A stretch of 64,000 bases of DNA from Io17-Chloro-G2 sp965226825 (GTDB lineage: Bacteria; Chloroflexota; Dehalococcoidia; Lucifugimonadales; UBA3495), in NCBI GenBank assembly GCA_965226825.1, contig CBDDED010000003.1:558001-622000 (forward strand). Reading direction: 5' to 3'. Every line of letters begins with the position of its first letter. The stretch's first letter is position 1. Position numbers and translations under genes: made by a program. The notes below the pieces were generated by a model. It worked only from the letters and a program-made list of their open reading frames with translations, was not told the origin of the DNA and did no database searches. Below, one piece after another: positions 1 through 8,188 of this stretch.

Positions 1-1
1 G

Positions 2-334
2 GATTCCGGGCTCCTGATTGGCCGCCGGGGCCAAACCCTCGCTGCGCTTCAATTTCTGGTCAACATGATTGTTCGACGGCAGTTCGGAGACGGCGTGCGG
101 GTGATGTTGGACGTGGAACGGTACCGCCAACGGCGGGAAACCTCCCTGCGGGAAATGGCGTCCAAGGTTGCCAGTCGGGTCGTGCAATCCAGCCGCAGTA
201 TAACCCTGGAGCCCATGACCGCCGCCGACCGGCGCATAGTACACACTGCCCTGACCGATCACCCCGGCGTCACCACTCAGAGCACCGGAGTTGGAGACGA
301 CCGCAAAGTAACCATCTCCCCCAAACGAGACTAG
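2..334 (+). CDS. khpB: KhpB/Jag RNA-binding protein, 3' part only
   Basis: The window opens inside this gene. The frame is open from base 2 and encodes the end of a KH domain, with a GRRGQTL loop at the window edge followed by a helix starting LAALQFLVN. An R3H domain at the C-terminus has the segment SRSITLEPM and DRRIVHTAL. KhpB (Jag, SpoIIIJ-associated protein) is a cytoplasmic RNA-binding protein that works with KhpA and is usually encoded next to yidC; that neighbour would lie upstream, outside the window. The ATG at 65 is internal to the KH domain and is not a start. The KH-R3H order fits the family; the N-terminal Jag domain cannot be assessed. Confidence 0.85.
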   Translation, partial: DSGLLIGRRGQTLAALQFLVNMIVRRQFGDGVRVMLDVERYRQRRETSLREMASKVASRVVQSSRSITLEPMTAADRRIVHTALTDHPGVTTQSTGVGDDRKVTISPKRD

Positions 335-612
335 AATTCTGCAGACGCCTGAAGGCCAATCCCGGGCCGGGGTTCTGAATTAGTCTGGTCCCGTCATTTT
401 GGGACTTGAGCGAATAATAATCTAAAGTGGCAGTGCGCCGAAACCGCGCTTTGTGTACAGGCACACCGTCTCACGCAAGCAGGACCTGGAAAATGTAGTC
501 GCGTTAAGTTTTCAAAGCCGTCGCTCCGCCGGAACGGGAATTTAAGTGAGGTTCAACATGAAGATGGAGGGCCACCTTAGAGTAACGACCAAGTGCAACG
601 GGTCACGCGCCC

Positions 613-650
613 AACCCAGTCACAGTCGCCCGCATCCTGAAGACTGGGTT
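613..650 (+). terminator. Possible hairpin between khpB and purF
   Basis: A perfect 9-bp inverted repeat (AACCCAGTC at 613-621, GACTGGGTT at 642-650) encloses a 20-base loop and is followed by TTCC. It could be a weak terminator or leader structure for purF. The large loop and short T tract make this tentative. The rest of the 335-702 gap shows no gene and no riboswitch that I can recognise. Confidence 0.3.
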
Positions 651-702
651 TTCCAAGCCGCAACGGCCCGCCTTGTTGACCGGCGGCTGGAGACCACCTA
701 GA

Positions 703-2166
703 ATGAGCGACGTGAAGGTTTTGGGGAGCAGTTCCGAAGCAGGCCTCCCGTTCGACCACCCGAAAGAGGAGTGTGGTGTTGTCGGTGTTTATACACCGGG
801 GCAAGACGCCAGCCGCTTGGCCTTTTTCGGCTTATTCGCGCTACAGCATCGTGGACAGGAAAGCGCGGGCATAGCCGCCGCCAACGGCCAGTCCGTCAAC
901 GTTCACGCGGACATGGGACTGGTCACCCAGACTTTCCGAGAACGCGACTTCTACCCATTGACCGGCGAAATGGCCATTGGTCATACCCGGTATTCCACGA
1001 TGGGAAGCAGCCAACTCTGCAACGCCCAGCCTATTGTGCTCCAATCCCATTGGGGCCCGTTGGCGTTGGCAAACAACGGCAACATCATCAACTCCCCCCA
1101 ACTGAAGACCCAACTGCAAACCGATTGGAACTGCGTGTTCACCAGCACCACCGACTCGGAGATTTTGGGGTTATTGCTGGCCCATTCTTCGGGCGGAACC
1201 TGGACGGAGCGATTGTTTTCCTGCATGCGCCAGGCGGAAGGGGCATTCTCTATGGTGGCCTTGACCAAGGACACCTTGATGGCCGCGCGAGACCAAATGG
1301 GAATTAGGCCATTGTGCTTGGGTCAGCTCAACGATGGCTGGGTCGTAGCGTCTGAAAGCTGCGCCTTGGACCACTTGGGGGCAACCTACGTCAGGGAGTT
1401 GGAACCCGGCGAGGCTATCGTTATCGACAGCGATGGGTTTCATTCGGCCACCTGGACCGGGCGGTCGGGACGGAGGGCCCTGTGCGTCTTTGAATTGATT
1501 TACTTTTCCCGTCCCGACAGTGTTCTTGGGGGGCAACTGGTCCACTCAGTTCGCCAGGAATTGGGCGCGCGCCTGGCAGTAGAACATCCGGTGGATGCCG
1601 ACCTCGTAATCGGAATCCCCGACTCGTCCACCGCAGCAGCTGTGGGATACGCCCGCGAGTCCGGGATACCGTTCAGCGAAGGGTTGGTCAAGAACCGTTA
1701 CGTGGGCCGTACGTTTATCGAGCCCGAACAGCGTCTCCGGGACCTGGGAGTGCAGCAAAAGTTCAATCCGTTGACTGAAGTGATCAGAGGCAAACGCCTG
1801 GTAGTTGTCGATGACAGCATTGTCCGCGGTACCACCACTCCGCACGTGGTCAACCTGTTGCGCCGGGCCGGAGCCAGTGAGGTGCACATGCGGGTTTGCG
1901 CACCGCCAATCAAGCACCCGTGCTACATGGGCGTGGACATGGCCTCTCGCCAGGAGCTGATAGCCGCCAACTCCAGCCTGGAGGAGATCCGCGAGTTCAT
2001 CGGCGCGGACAGCTTGGGCTACCTGGGCGTCCAAGGCTTGCTGGAAGTAGTTGGCGGTTCCAATGGTGGGTTTTGCGACGCCTGCTTCACCGGCAACTAC
2101 CCGGTGCCGGTCCAGCTTGAACTGACCAAACTAGTTTTGGAAAATGACGCTGCCGAGGCTGGATAA
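703..2166 (+). CDS. purF: Amidophosphoribosyltransferase
   Basis: Catalyses the first committed step of purine synthesis, PRPP plus glutamine to 5-phosphoribosylamine. The N-terminal Ntn glutaminase domain has the nucleophile Cys24 in ECGVVGVY, preceded by a short propeptide. The phosphoribosyltransferase domain has the PRPP loop VVVDDSIVRGTT. Cysteines in ALCVFE, HPCYMG and CDAC match the four ligands of the [4Fe-4S] cluster in the Bacillus-type enzyme, so this is the Fe-S form. I choose ATG 703, with GGAG about 9 bases upstream, over the upstream TTG at 673; this gives 487 residues, normal for the family. It heads the purF-purM-purH cluster, with gaps of 165 and 115 bases between genes. Confidence 0.95.
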   Translation: MSDVKVLGSSSEAGLPFDHPKEECGVVGVYTPGQDASRLAFFGLFALQHRGQESAGIAAANGQSVNVHADMGLVTQTFRERDFYPLTGEMAIGHTRYSTMGSSQLCNAQPIVLQSHWGPLALANNGNIINSPQLKTQLQTDWNCVFTSTTDSEILGLLLAHSSGGTWTERLFSCMRQAEGAFSMVALTKDTLMAARDQMGIRPLCLGQLNDGWVVASESCALDHLGATYVRELEPGEAIVIDSDGFHSATWTGRSGRRALCVFELIYFSRPDSVLGGQLVHSVRQELGARLAVEHPVDADLVIGIPDSSTAAAVGYARESGIPFSEGLVKNRYVGRTFIEPEQRLRDLGVQQKFNPLTEVIRGKRLVVVDDSIVRGTTTPHVVNLLRRAGASEVHMRVCAPPIKHPCYMGVDMASRQELIAANSSLEEIREFIGADSLGYLGVQGLLEVVGGSNGGFCDACFTGNYPVPVQLELTKLVLENDAAEAG

Positions 2167-2330
2167 CAGTCAATTACCCGCCACCCAACCGCCGCCTGGG
2201 GACGGGCTAGCGAGCCCGGAGCGATTGCCAACGTGACCTCCTTGATTTACCTTTGCATAAACTTGGGTTGGATTCAAAGCCGTATCTCTCGCCCTTTCGC
2301 AGCAGTCGCGGGTGGTGAGGACAACTCCAC

Positions 2331-3353
2331 TTGAGCAGCAACGCTTATTCCAATTCGGGTGTCAATATCGACGCCATGGAGGCCGTGAAGCAGCGGATCC
2401 AGGCCTTTGCGTCAGCAACCCACGGTCCCGAAGTGCTGGGCGCGCAGGGAGGGTTTGCCGGCCTTTACCAGCTATCGGGCTATCGGGAGCCGGTCCTAGT
2501 TGCCAGCGCGGACGGCGTGGGGACCAAGATAAAAATCGCCGGCTACCTGGGCCACTTCGAGTCGATCGGACAGGACCTGGTCACCCTCAACGTCAACGAC
2601 GTTTTAACCCGCGGCGGCAAGCCGCTTTTTTTCCTGGATTACGTCTCATTTGGTCAACTGGAAGAACAACGGATAGACGCACTGATGCGGGGAATCGCCT
2701 GGGGGTGCCGTGAGACCGGGTGTGCCTTTATCGGCGGTGAGACTGCCCAGATGCCGGGGCTTTACAACCCCGAGGACATGGACCTTGCGGGATTCGTGGT
2801 GGGCGTTGCCGAGCGCCAAGCGCTGATCGACCCCTCCCAGGTAAAGGCAGGAGACTGTCTCCTGGGGATTCCTTCCAGCGGCCTGCATACCAACGGGTTC
2901 TCCCTGGTCCGTCAGGTCTTTGGCATCGATCAAAACCCATCGGTGTTGCTGCAACACTACGACGATCTGCGGCACAAGCTGGGCGAAGAACTGTTGATAC
3001 GACATCGTTCTTACTACCCGTTGCTGGAGCCGGTGCTGGGATTGTTGACCGGCTTATCCCACATCACCGGAGGGGGGCTTCCCGGGAAGATGCCCGGGGT
3101 AATCCCCAACGAGTTGGCCGCCGAATTCGACACCTCTTCCTGGGTGAGGCCGGCCATATTCGACCTGATTCAGCGGACCGGCAACATCCCCTGGGAAGAA
3201 ATGTACCAGGTCTTCAACATGGGGTTGGGCATGGTTGCCGTTTGCCGAGAGCAGGACATGAAGGCGGTGCAGGATTTGGTCCCCGATGCGGTGGAGGTCG
3301 GCCGCGTCGTGCCCAGAGAAGACGGCCCGCAGGTATTGCTCTCGGGACTGTAG
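2331..3353 (+). CDS. purM: Phosphoribosylformylglycinamidine cyclo-ligase
   Basis: AIR synthetase, the ATP-dependent ring closure of FGAM to aminoimidazole ribotide. The N-terminus (YSNSGVNIDA) matches the conserved PurM start, so I accept the TTG at 2331, which has a GTGAGG ribosome site, rather than ATG 2376. Typical motifs are DGVGTK, the ATP-binding NVNDVLTRGGKPLFFLDY region, FIGGETAQMPG and HITGGGLPGKMP near residue 245. At 340 residues it is full length. It lies between purF and purH and is very probably co-transcribed with purH. Confidence 0.94.
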   Translation: MSSNAYSNSGVNIDAMEAVKQRIQAFASATHGPEVLGAQGGFAGLYQLSGYREPVLVASADGVGTKIKIAGYLGHFESIGQDLVTLNVNDVLTRGGKPLFFLDYVSFGQLEEQRIDALMRGIAWGCRETGCAFIGGETAQMPGLYNPEDMDLAGFVVGVAERQALIDPSQVKAGDCLLGIPSSGLHTNGFSLVRQVFGIDQNPSVLLQHYDDLRHKLGEELLIRHRSYYPLLEPVLGLLTGLSHITGGGLPGKMPGVIPNELAAEFDTSSWVRPAIFDLIQRTGNIPWEEMYQVFNMGLGMVAVCREQDMKAVQDLVPDAVEVGRVVPREDGPQVLLSGL

Positions 3354-3467
3354 CGTTCTGCGGCAATGCTTACTACAGCAACACAAGCAACATATCGTTG
3401 CCGCGCGGCCTTCTAACCCTGAAGGCGAGAAGAGTCAGGCGGCGAGAAAAGTTAGGCGGAAGGGAAA

Positions 3468-4997
3468 TTGAGAGCACTAATCAGCGTTTACGATAAGACC
3501 GGGGTCGTGGAATTCGCCCGCAACCTGTCCGCAGCCGGGTACGATCTTATCAGTACCGGCGGCACCCACCAGACCCTTTCCAACGAGGGCGGTTTTGCGG
3601 TGCGGCAGGTGTCCGAGGTGACCGGGTCGCCGGAGATTCTGGACGGCAGGGTCAAGACGCTGCATCCGGTGATTCACGCCGGCTTGTTGGCCCGACGGGA
3701 CCTGCCGGGACATCAGGCAGAGTTGGAACAGCATAAAATTACTCCTATAGACTTGGTCGCAGTCAACCTTTACCCTTTTGTGGCAACTATCAGCAAACCC
3801 GGTGTGACGCTGGATGACGCCCTGGAGAACATAGACATCGGTGGCCCAACCATGCTTCGCGCCGCCGCCAAGAACTTCCCGTCGGTGGCGGTGGTTGTTG
3901 ACCCTGACGACTATGAATGGGTAGCCGGAAAGTTGGCGGGCGACGGATTAACCCTGGAAGACCGCCGGGGCTTGGCCGCCAAGGCGTTCCACCACGTGGC
4001 AGTGTATGACGCGGCCGTAACGGGTTACCTGGGCTCTCAGGCGGAAGAGGAACCCCTGCCGCCCGAATTGTCGCTTTCCTTGACCAGGGTATCGACGCTG
4101 CGTTATGGAGAGAACCCCCACCAGAAGGGCGCCCTTTACGCTGCTCCGGGAGCGCCGGGACAGGGAATTGCGGGGGCCGTTCAGTTGCATGGGGCGGAGC
4201 TTTCGTACAACAACCTGATGGACGCCGACTCAGCCTGGAGAACCGTCTCCGACTTTGCCGACACCACCGTGGCGATAATCAAGCACTCCAATCCCTGCGG
4301 CCTCGCGTCTCGGGACGAACAGGTCCAAGCCTACCTGCAGGCCTATGAAGGGGATACCGTGTCTGCCTTTGGTGGGATCGTGGCCTTCAACACCACGGTC
4401 ACGCCGGAGGCCGCCCAGGCCATGGGGCCGGTGTTCTACGAAGTAGTGGTGGCCCCCGGATATGACCCCGAAGCGCTGGAGACGCTCAAAAGGAAACGTA
4501 ACCTGCGGATATTGCAGGTGTCCCTCAATGTGTCGGCAACAGCGTACGATCTTCGGCCGATCACAGGTGGGGTATTGGTCCAAACGCCGGACGTCATCGA
4601 CGAGGACCCATCCACCTGGAATACGGTTACCAATCGGGTGCCAACCGCCGCCCAATTGGCCGACCTCGCTTTTGCCTGGAAGGCGTCCAAGCACATCAAG
4701 TCCAACGCCATCGTCATGGTAAAAGACCGGACGCTGGTTGGTATGGGCGCCGGGCAACCCAACCGGGTGGTGAGCGTTCACCTGTCTCAACTTAAGGCGG
4801 GAGACAAGGCCCAAGGCAGCGTCCTTGCCTCCGATGCGTTTTTTCCGTTCCCGGACAACATCGAACTGGCCGTGGAAGCCGGTGTGACGGCAATAGTCCA
4901 ACCCGGAGGCTCCATCCGCGACGCGGAAGTGATCGAGGCCGCCAACACGGCAGACCTGGCCATGGTGTTTACCGGTGTGAGGCATTTCCGCCATTAG
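3468..4997 (+). CDS. purH: Bifunctional AICAR transformylase/IMP cyclohydrolase
   Basis: Carries out the last two steps of IMP synthesis: formyl transfer from 10-formyl-THF to AICAR, then closure to IMP. The N-terminal MGS-like cyclohydrolase domain (about residues 1-145) begins RALISVYDKTG and contains STGGTHQTL and DGRVKTLHP. The transformylase domain contains RYGENPHQ, the catalytic Lys-His of IIKHSNPCG, AFGGIVAFN and DAFFPFPDNIE. The protein has 509 residues, as expected. The TTG start at 3468 sits about 6 bases after GGAAGGG and is the only start that preserves the usual N-terminus. Confidence 0.95.
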   Translation: MRALISVYDKTGVVEFARNLSAAGYDLISTGGTHQTLSNEGGFAVRQVSEVTGSPEILDGRVKTLHPVIHAGLLARRDLPGHQAELEQHKITPIDLVAVNLYPFVATISKPGVTLDDALENIDIGGPTMLRAAAKNFPSVAVVVDPDDYEWVAGKLAGDGLTLEDRRGLAAKAFHHVAVYDAAVTGYLGSQAEEEPLPPELSLSLTRVSTLRYGENPHQKGALYAAPGAPGQGIAGAVQLHGAELSYNNLMDADSAWRTVSDFADTTVAIIKHSNPCGLASRDEQVQAYLQAYEGDTVSAFGGIVAFNTTVTPEAAQAMGPVFYEVVVAPGYDPEALETLKRKRNLRILQVSLNVSATAYDLRPITGGVLVQTPDVIDEDPSTWNTVTNRVPTAAQLADLAFAWKASKHIKSNAIVMVKDRTLVGMGAGQPNRVVSVHLSQLKAGDKAQGSVLASDAFFPFPDNIELAVEAGVTAIVQPGGSIRDAEVIEAANTADLAMVFTGVRHFRH

Positions 4998-5088
4998 CCC
5001 GAAAATGTCTTTGACAGGCGCAGTCGGTTGCTCGCAGAATCAAGCAATGTGAACCCGGCAGTATGGGGTAGTTTGGAAAAAGGAAGGG

Positions 5089-5814
5089 ATGAGTTCCACA
5101 GTCGACATTGTCATTCCGGTCTACAACGAAGAGGAAGCGTTGCCCCGCAGCATCCTGACCCTTACCGAATACCTCAAGAAGAATCTGGAGAATCCCTGGC
5201 AGGTAACCATTGCCGACAACGCTTCCACCGACAACACGCGTTCAGTGTCGGAGACGTTGCGCGAAAGGCATCCCGGCGTCAACTACATGTTCCTTCCGCA
5301 AAAGGGCAGGGGGCTCGCCCTCCGGACCGCATGGCTGGATAGCCCCGCCGACATCGTAAGTTATATGGACGCCGATCTATCCACCGATCTTTCCCACTTG
5401 CCGGAGTTGATTTACAGCTTGGACCACGGATATCACGTTGCCATCGGCAGCCGCCTCAGCCGGGAGTCGAAGGTCACTCGTTCTCCGAAACGGGAATTCA
5501 TATCCAGGTCATACAACCTAATGATCAGGACGATGTTTCTGACACCGTTTCCCGATGCTCAGTGCGGCTTCAAAGCCATGACCCGGCAGGCGGCCCAAGC
5601 AATAATTCCCCATGTACAGGATAACAACTGGTTCTTCGACACCGAACTGCTGATTCTCGCCGCAAAGCGCGGCTATCGAATAAAGTCAGTCCCGGTCAAG
5701 TGGGACGACGACCCAACCTCCACGGTGAACCTGGTCAAAACCGCTTCTGAAGACATCAGGGGATTGGTCCGTCTCCGGCTGGGGGGTATCCCTCCGGTTC
5801 CGCCGCCGGGATAG
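5089..5814 (+). CDS. Family 2 glycosyltransferase (dolichyl-phosphate-mannose-synthase-like)
   Basis: A 241-residue GT-A fold enzyme without membrane segments. The N-terminus has VDIVIPVYNEEEALP and a nucleotide-sugar pocket ADNASTDNT. The metal-binding DxD motif is MDADLSTD near residue 90. The acceptor-side region is CGFKAM plus WFFDTELL. This pattern fits polyprenyl-phosphate sugar transferases (DPM1/YkcC-like), which load a lipid carrier at the inner face of the membrane. The donor sugar cannot be read from the sequence. ATG 5089 follows AAAAGGAAGGG. It lies 91 bases after purH and may be read from the same transcript, though the functions are unrelated. Confidence 0.85.
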   Translation: MSSTVDIVIPVYNEEEALPRSILTLTEYLKKNLENPWQVTIADNASTDNTRSVSETLRERHPGVNYMFLPQKGRGLALRTAWLDSPADIVSYMDADLSTDLSHLPELIYSLDHGYHVAIGSRLSRESKVTRSPKREFISRSYNLMIRTMFLTPFPDAQCGFKAMTRQAAQAIIPHVQDNNWFFDTELLILAAKRGYRIKSVPVKWDDDPTSTVNLVKTASEDIRGLVRLRLGGIPPVPPPG

Positions 5815-5974
5815 TTCTGCTTGCCGCGTTGCGTCATTCGGGTTAAGCCCTGGCCGCCTCTTCTCCGCTTCCTAAATTTAGTCGACATGGCGTGGAGTGT
5901 TGTCACGCCAAATCGCGCCTGGGAAAAAGTTGCCAGGGCGCGGCAATAAATTTTTACCACAGTGAGGAAAGACA

Positions 5975-6769
5975 ATGGACTTGGGACTTACGGGCAAAAA
6001 CGTCGTTGTAACGGGAGGTGGTTCCAACATCGGCCGCTCTATCGTCCACGCTTTTGCCAAGGAGGGCAGCAACATTACGATTGCCGAGTTGGTTCCCGCC
6101 CAGGGAATGCAAGTGGCCGCCGAAGTTGCAGCCATGAAAACCGGCAGCCGGGTGAAGGTGGTCGCCACCGACGTCACCCGGAGCGATCAAGTGGTCGACA
6201 TGTTCGATCAGGCCATTGGCGAATTCGGGTCGGTCGATGTTTTGGTCAACAACGTGGGCTGGACCGTCGACCGCCTGTTTTTGGAGAAGCCGCGGGCAGA
6301 GTGGGAGAAAGAGGTGCAAGTCAACCTGTGGGGCGCAATCAACTGCATCCACGCGGTGTTGCCCCACATGACCGAGCGTCAAAGTGGAGCAATCGTCTCG
6401 ATGGCCTCCGACGCCGGAAGGATAGGCGAGTACCGGGAGGCGGTTTACTCGGCCTGCAAGGCAGGAATCATCGCGCTGAGCAAGTCCATTGCCAGGGAAA
6501 CGGGGCGTTATGGTCTCAGGGCAAACGTGGTCTGTCCCGGTTTGATAGTTCCTCCGGACGGCGAATCAATCAGTGACGAAAGCATGTGGAACCAGATGCG
6601 GGATATTTTCACCGAAGACGTGTTGGAGCGGGTAACCCGGAGCTACGCGCTGCGGCGATTGGGAACGGCCGAAGAGGTCGCCAACGCCGTGGTTTTCCTG
6701 GCATCAGACGCCGCAAGTTTCATCACCGGCCAAACGTTGAGCGTCAGCGGCGGCTACACCATGATGTAG
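5975..6769 (+). CDS. Short-chain dehydrogenase/reductase
   Basis: A classical SDR of 264 residues using NAD(P)H. The Rossmann motif is TGGGSNIG near residue 13, where the usual central Gly is Asn. NNVG follows near residue 90 and the catalytic YSACK near residue 156. The end SFITGQTLSVSGGYTMM matches the 3-oxoacyl-ACP reductase/cyclohexanol dehydrogenase branch. The substrate is unknown. A strong terminator follows, so this gene ends its transcription unit. The 160-base gap before it shows no obvious promoter, and ATG 5975 has GAGGAAAG upstream. Confidence 0.88.
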   Translation: MDLGLTGKNVVVTGGGSNIGRSIVHAFAKEGSNITIAELVPAQGMQVAAEVAAMKTGSRVKVVATDVTRSDQVVDMFDQAIGEFGSVDVLVNNVGWTVDRLFLEKPRAEWEKEVQVNLWGAINCIHAVLPHMTERQSGAIVSMASDAGRIGEYREAVYSACKAGIIALSKSIARETGRYGLRANVVCPGLIVPPDGESISDESMWNQMRDIFTEDVLERVTRSYALRRLGTAEEVANAVVFLASDAASFITGQTLSVSGGYTMM

Positions 6770-6795
6770 GTGCAGACGCAAATTGTTGCAAGAAA

Positions 6796-6828
6796 AAACG
6801 GCCCCGGGACGCTTCCTGGGGCCGTTTT
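6796..6828. terminator. Rho-independent terminator, bidirectional
   Basis: An AAAACGGCCCC/GGGGCCGTTTT stem with a 12-base loop, A-rich on the left and T-rich on the right. It lies between the converging SDR (+) and the PHYHYGP-repeat gene (-), so it can serve both. Confidence 0.85.
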
Positions 6829-6883
6829 CGCGGGTCTCTCGCCGGAAAGGTGGCCTCCGGCGGGGGGTTGAATCGCGTGTTGC

Positions 6884-7783
6884 CTAGAGGGCGGCCACCT
6901 TCTCCCGTAGTTCGTCCAACTCTTTGATCAACTGGGCCTTGGTCTTCCGCTCATCATTGACCGCCGGTTTGTTTTCTTTGTTGAGGGCTACCAATTCGAA
7001 GGCCCGGGCCTCGATAGCAGGCAGCTTTTCCTGGAGCAGCTTCTCGTCAATCGCGCTGGCGATGGACGGGTAGCCGGCCCGCTCGATCATTGCCTTCAGC
7101 TTGCCCTCTTTGAATTGGTCCAAGGTCCATTGGAGGGTGTTGCCGGAGGTGGTGAGGTCCCAATATATCCGCACGTCCTGGTTGCGCGGGCCGTAGTGGT
7201 AGTGGGGGCCGCTGTCGAAGCAGTCGAAAGCCAACAGCTCAACTTCCTGGTAGGCGACCTCGGACAAAACGTGAATCGCCATTCCTTCGTCGTTGATCTG
7301 GGGCAGATGGCGGTACTCCAGTCCAAACTTGAGGTTGCCAACCTCAATCTTATCGCCTTCCAACATCTCGGGCATCATGTGTTGCACGGTGCGGCGCTGG
7401 GTGTTGGCGATCTCCCGACCCTTGGCCTCGGTCTCGTCCAGGATCTCCTGAGAAACGGGGTTATTCTCCAGGTTTGTCGCCAGTTCTTCATAACCGGCAC
7501 GGCGGACCATCGCCGGCAGGTGGTGGCGCAGGTTGTTCATTGTCCAGCCAAAGGGGTTGCCCACCGTGGTCTTGTCCATGAACAAACGGACGTTACGGTT
7601 GTCTGGTCCGTAGTGATAATGAGGGGCCTGGTCGAAGCAATCGAATCGAAGAACCTCGGTGTCCTTTCCTTCAATGTCCGAGTACACCTGCACGCAGATT
7701 CCCTGGTCGTTCATGATGTCGGGCCGGTAACACAGCGCTATATTTACAAGTCCCGCGTCGATTACGGTCGTTCCTTTATCCAC
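6884..7783 (-). CDS. Unrecognised protein with two PHYHYGP modules
   Basis: I do not recognise this family. The 299-residue product contains an internal duplication. Module A (about residues 12-102) and module B (about 151-240) share a P-(D/Q)-I-x-N-D-(Q/E)-G start, a FDCFD-x2-PHYHYGP core (residues 47-60 and 186-199), a W-T segment and an RAGY end. The repeated His-x-His with nearby Asp and Cys could bind a metal, but this is inference. The C-terminus is a charged helix likely to form a coiled coil. There is no signal peptide or membrane segment. AGGAGG lies 6 bases before GTG 7783 and touches ATG 7789, so GTG is preferred. The frame extends upstream to a GTG at 7849 with no better ribosome site. 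It is a single-gene unit. Confidence 0.75.
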   Translation of the reverse strand: MDKGTTVIDAGLVNIALCYRPDIMNDQGICVQVYSDIEGKDTEVLRFDCFDQAPHYHYGPDNRNVRLFMDKTTVGNPFGWTMNNLRHHLPAMVRRAGYEELATNLENNPVSQEILDETEAKGREIANTQRRTVQHMMPEMLEGDKIEVGNLKFGLEYRHLPQINDEGMAIHVLSEVAYQEVELLAFDCFDSGPHYHYGPRNQDVRIYWDLTTSGNTLQWTLDQFKEGKLKAMIERAGYPSIASAIDEKLLQEKLPAIEARAFELVALNKENKPAVNDERKTKAQLIKELDELREKVAAL

Positions 7784-8188
7784 GGTCATCCTCCTAAAAT
7801 TGCCGGATGGGCCAGCTTTACGTCGATGCCTCGGAGCCGATGCCAGCACCCGTAGGCTTATGTTATTGGTGTCTTTATTTTAGTTGTTGCGCGGCGGTGA
7901 CGCAACTCAAGCCCGCCGCCAAAAATCCCGCTGCTCGAAGCGCTGATTCATAGTGCACCAGACCCCAGGCGGTATGTATCTGGGAATATCCTCACAAACT
8001 GCATTTCTTCCGCGAACTGAAGGAACTGCAGCCTTTGCCGATACGTTCATGTGCCTGGGAAAAATTTTACCGCTGCAACCGTTGCCAACGAGACGCGAAA
8101 CACCGGGCCTCTCTGACGGCCATCACAGATCGGAATCGCGGAGGCTACTTGCCAACGTCAAAGGTTGTCTGTAGAGTCGCCACCGTTA
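7784..8188. other. Divergent intergenic region
   Basis: The region holds the ribosome site of the PHYHYGP-repeat gene at 7790-7795 and presumably promoters in both directions. Short ORFs here have poor coding character. I see no RNA gene or clear hairpin. Confidence 0.4.

Noticed and set aside
4230..4994. 254-codon antisense frame inside purH
   Set aside because: A shadow of a clear purH gene, with no ribosome site.
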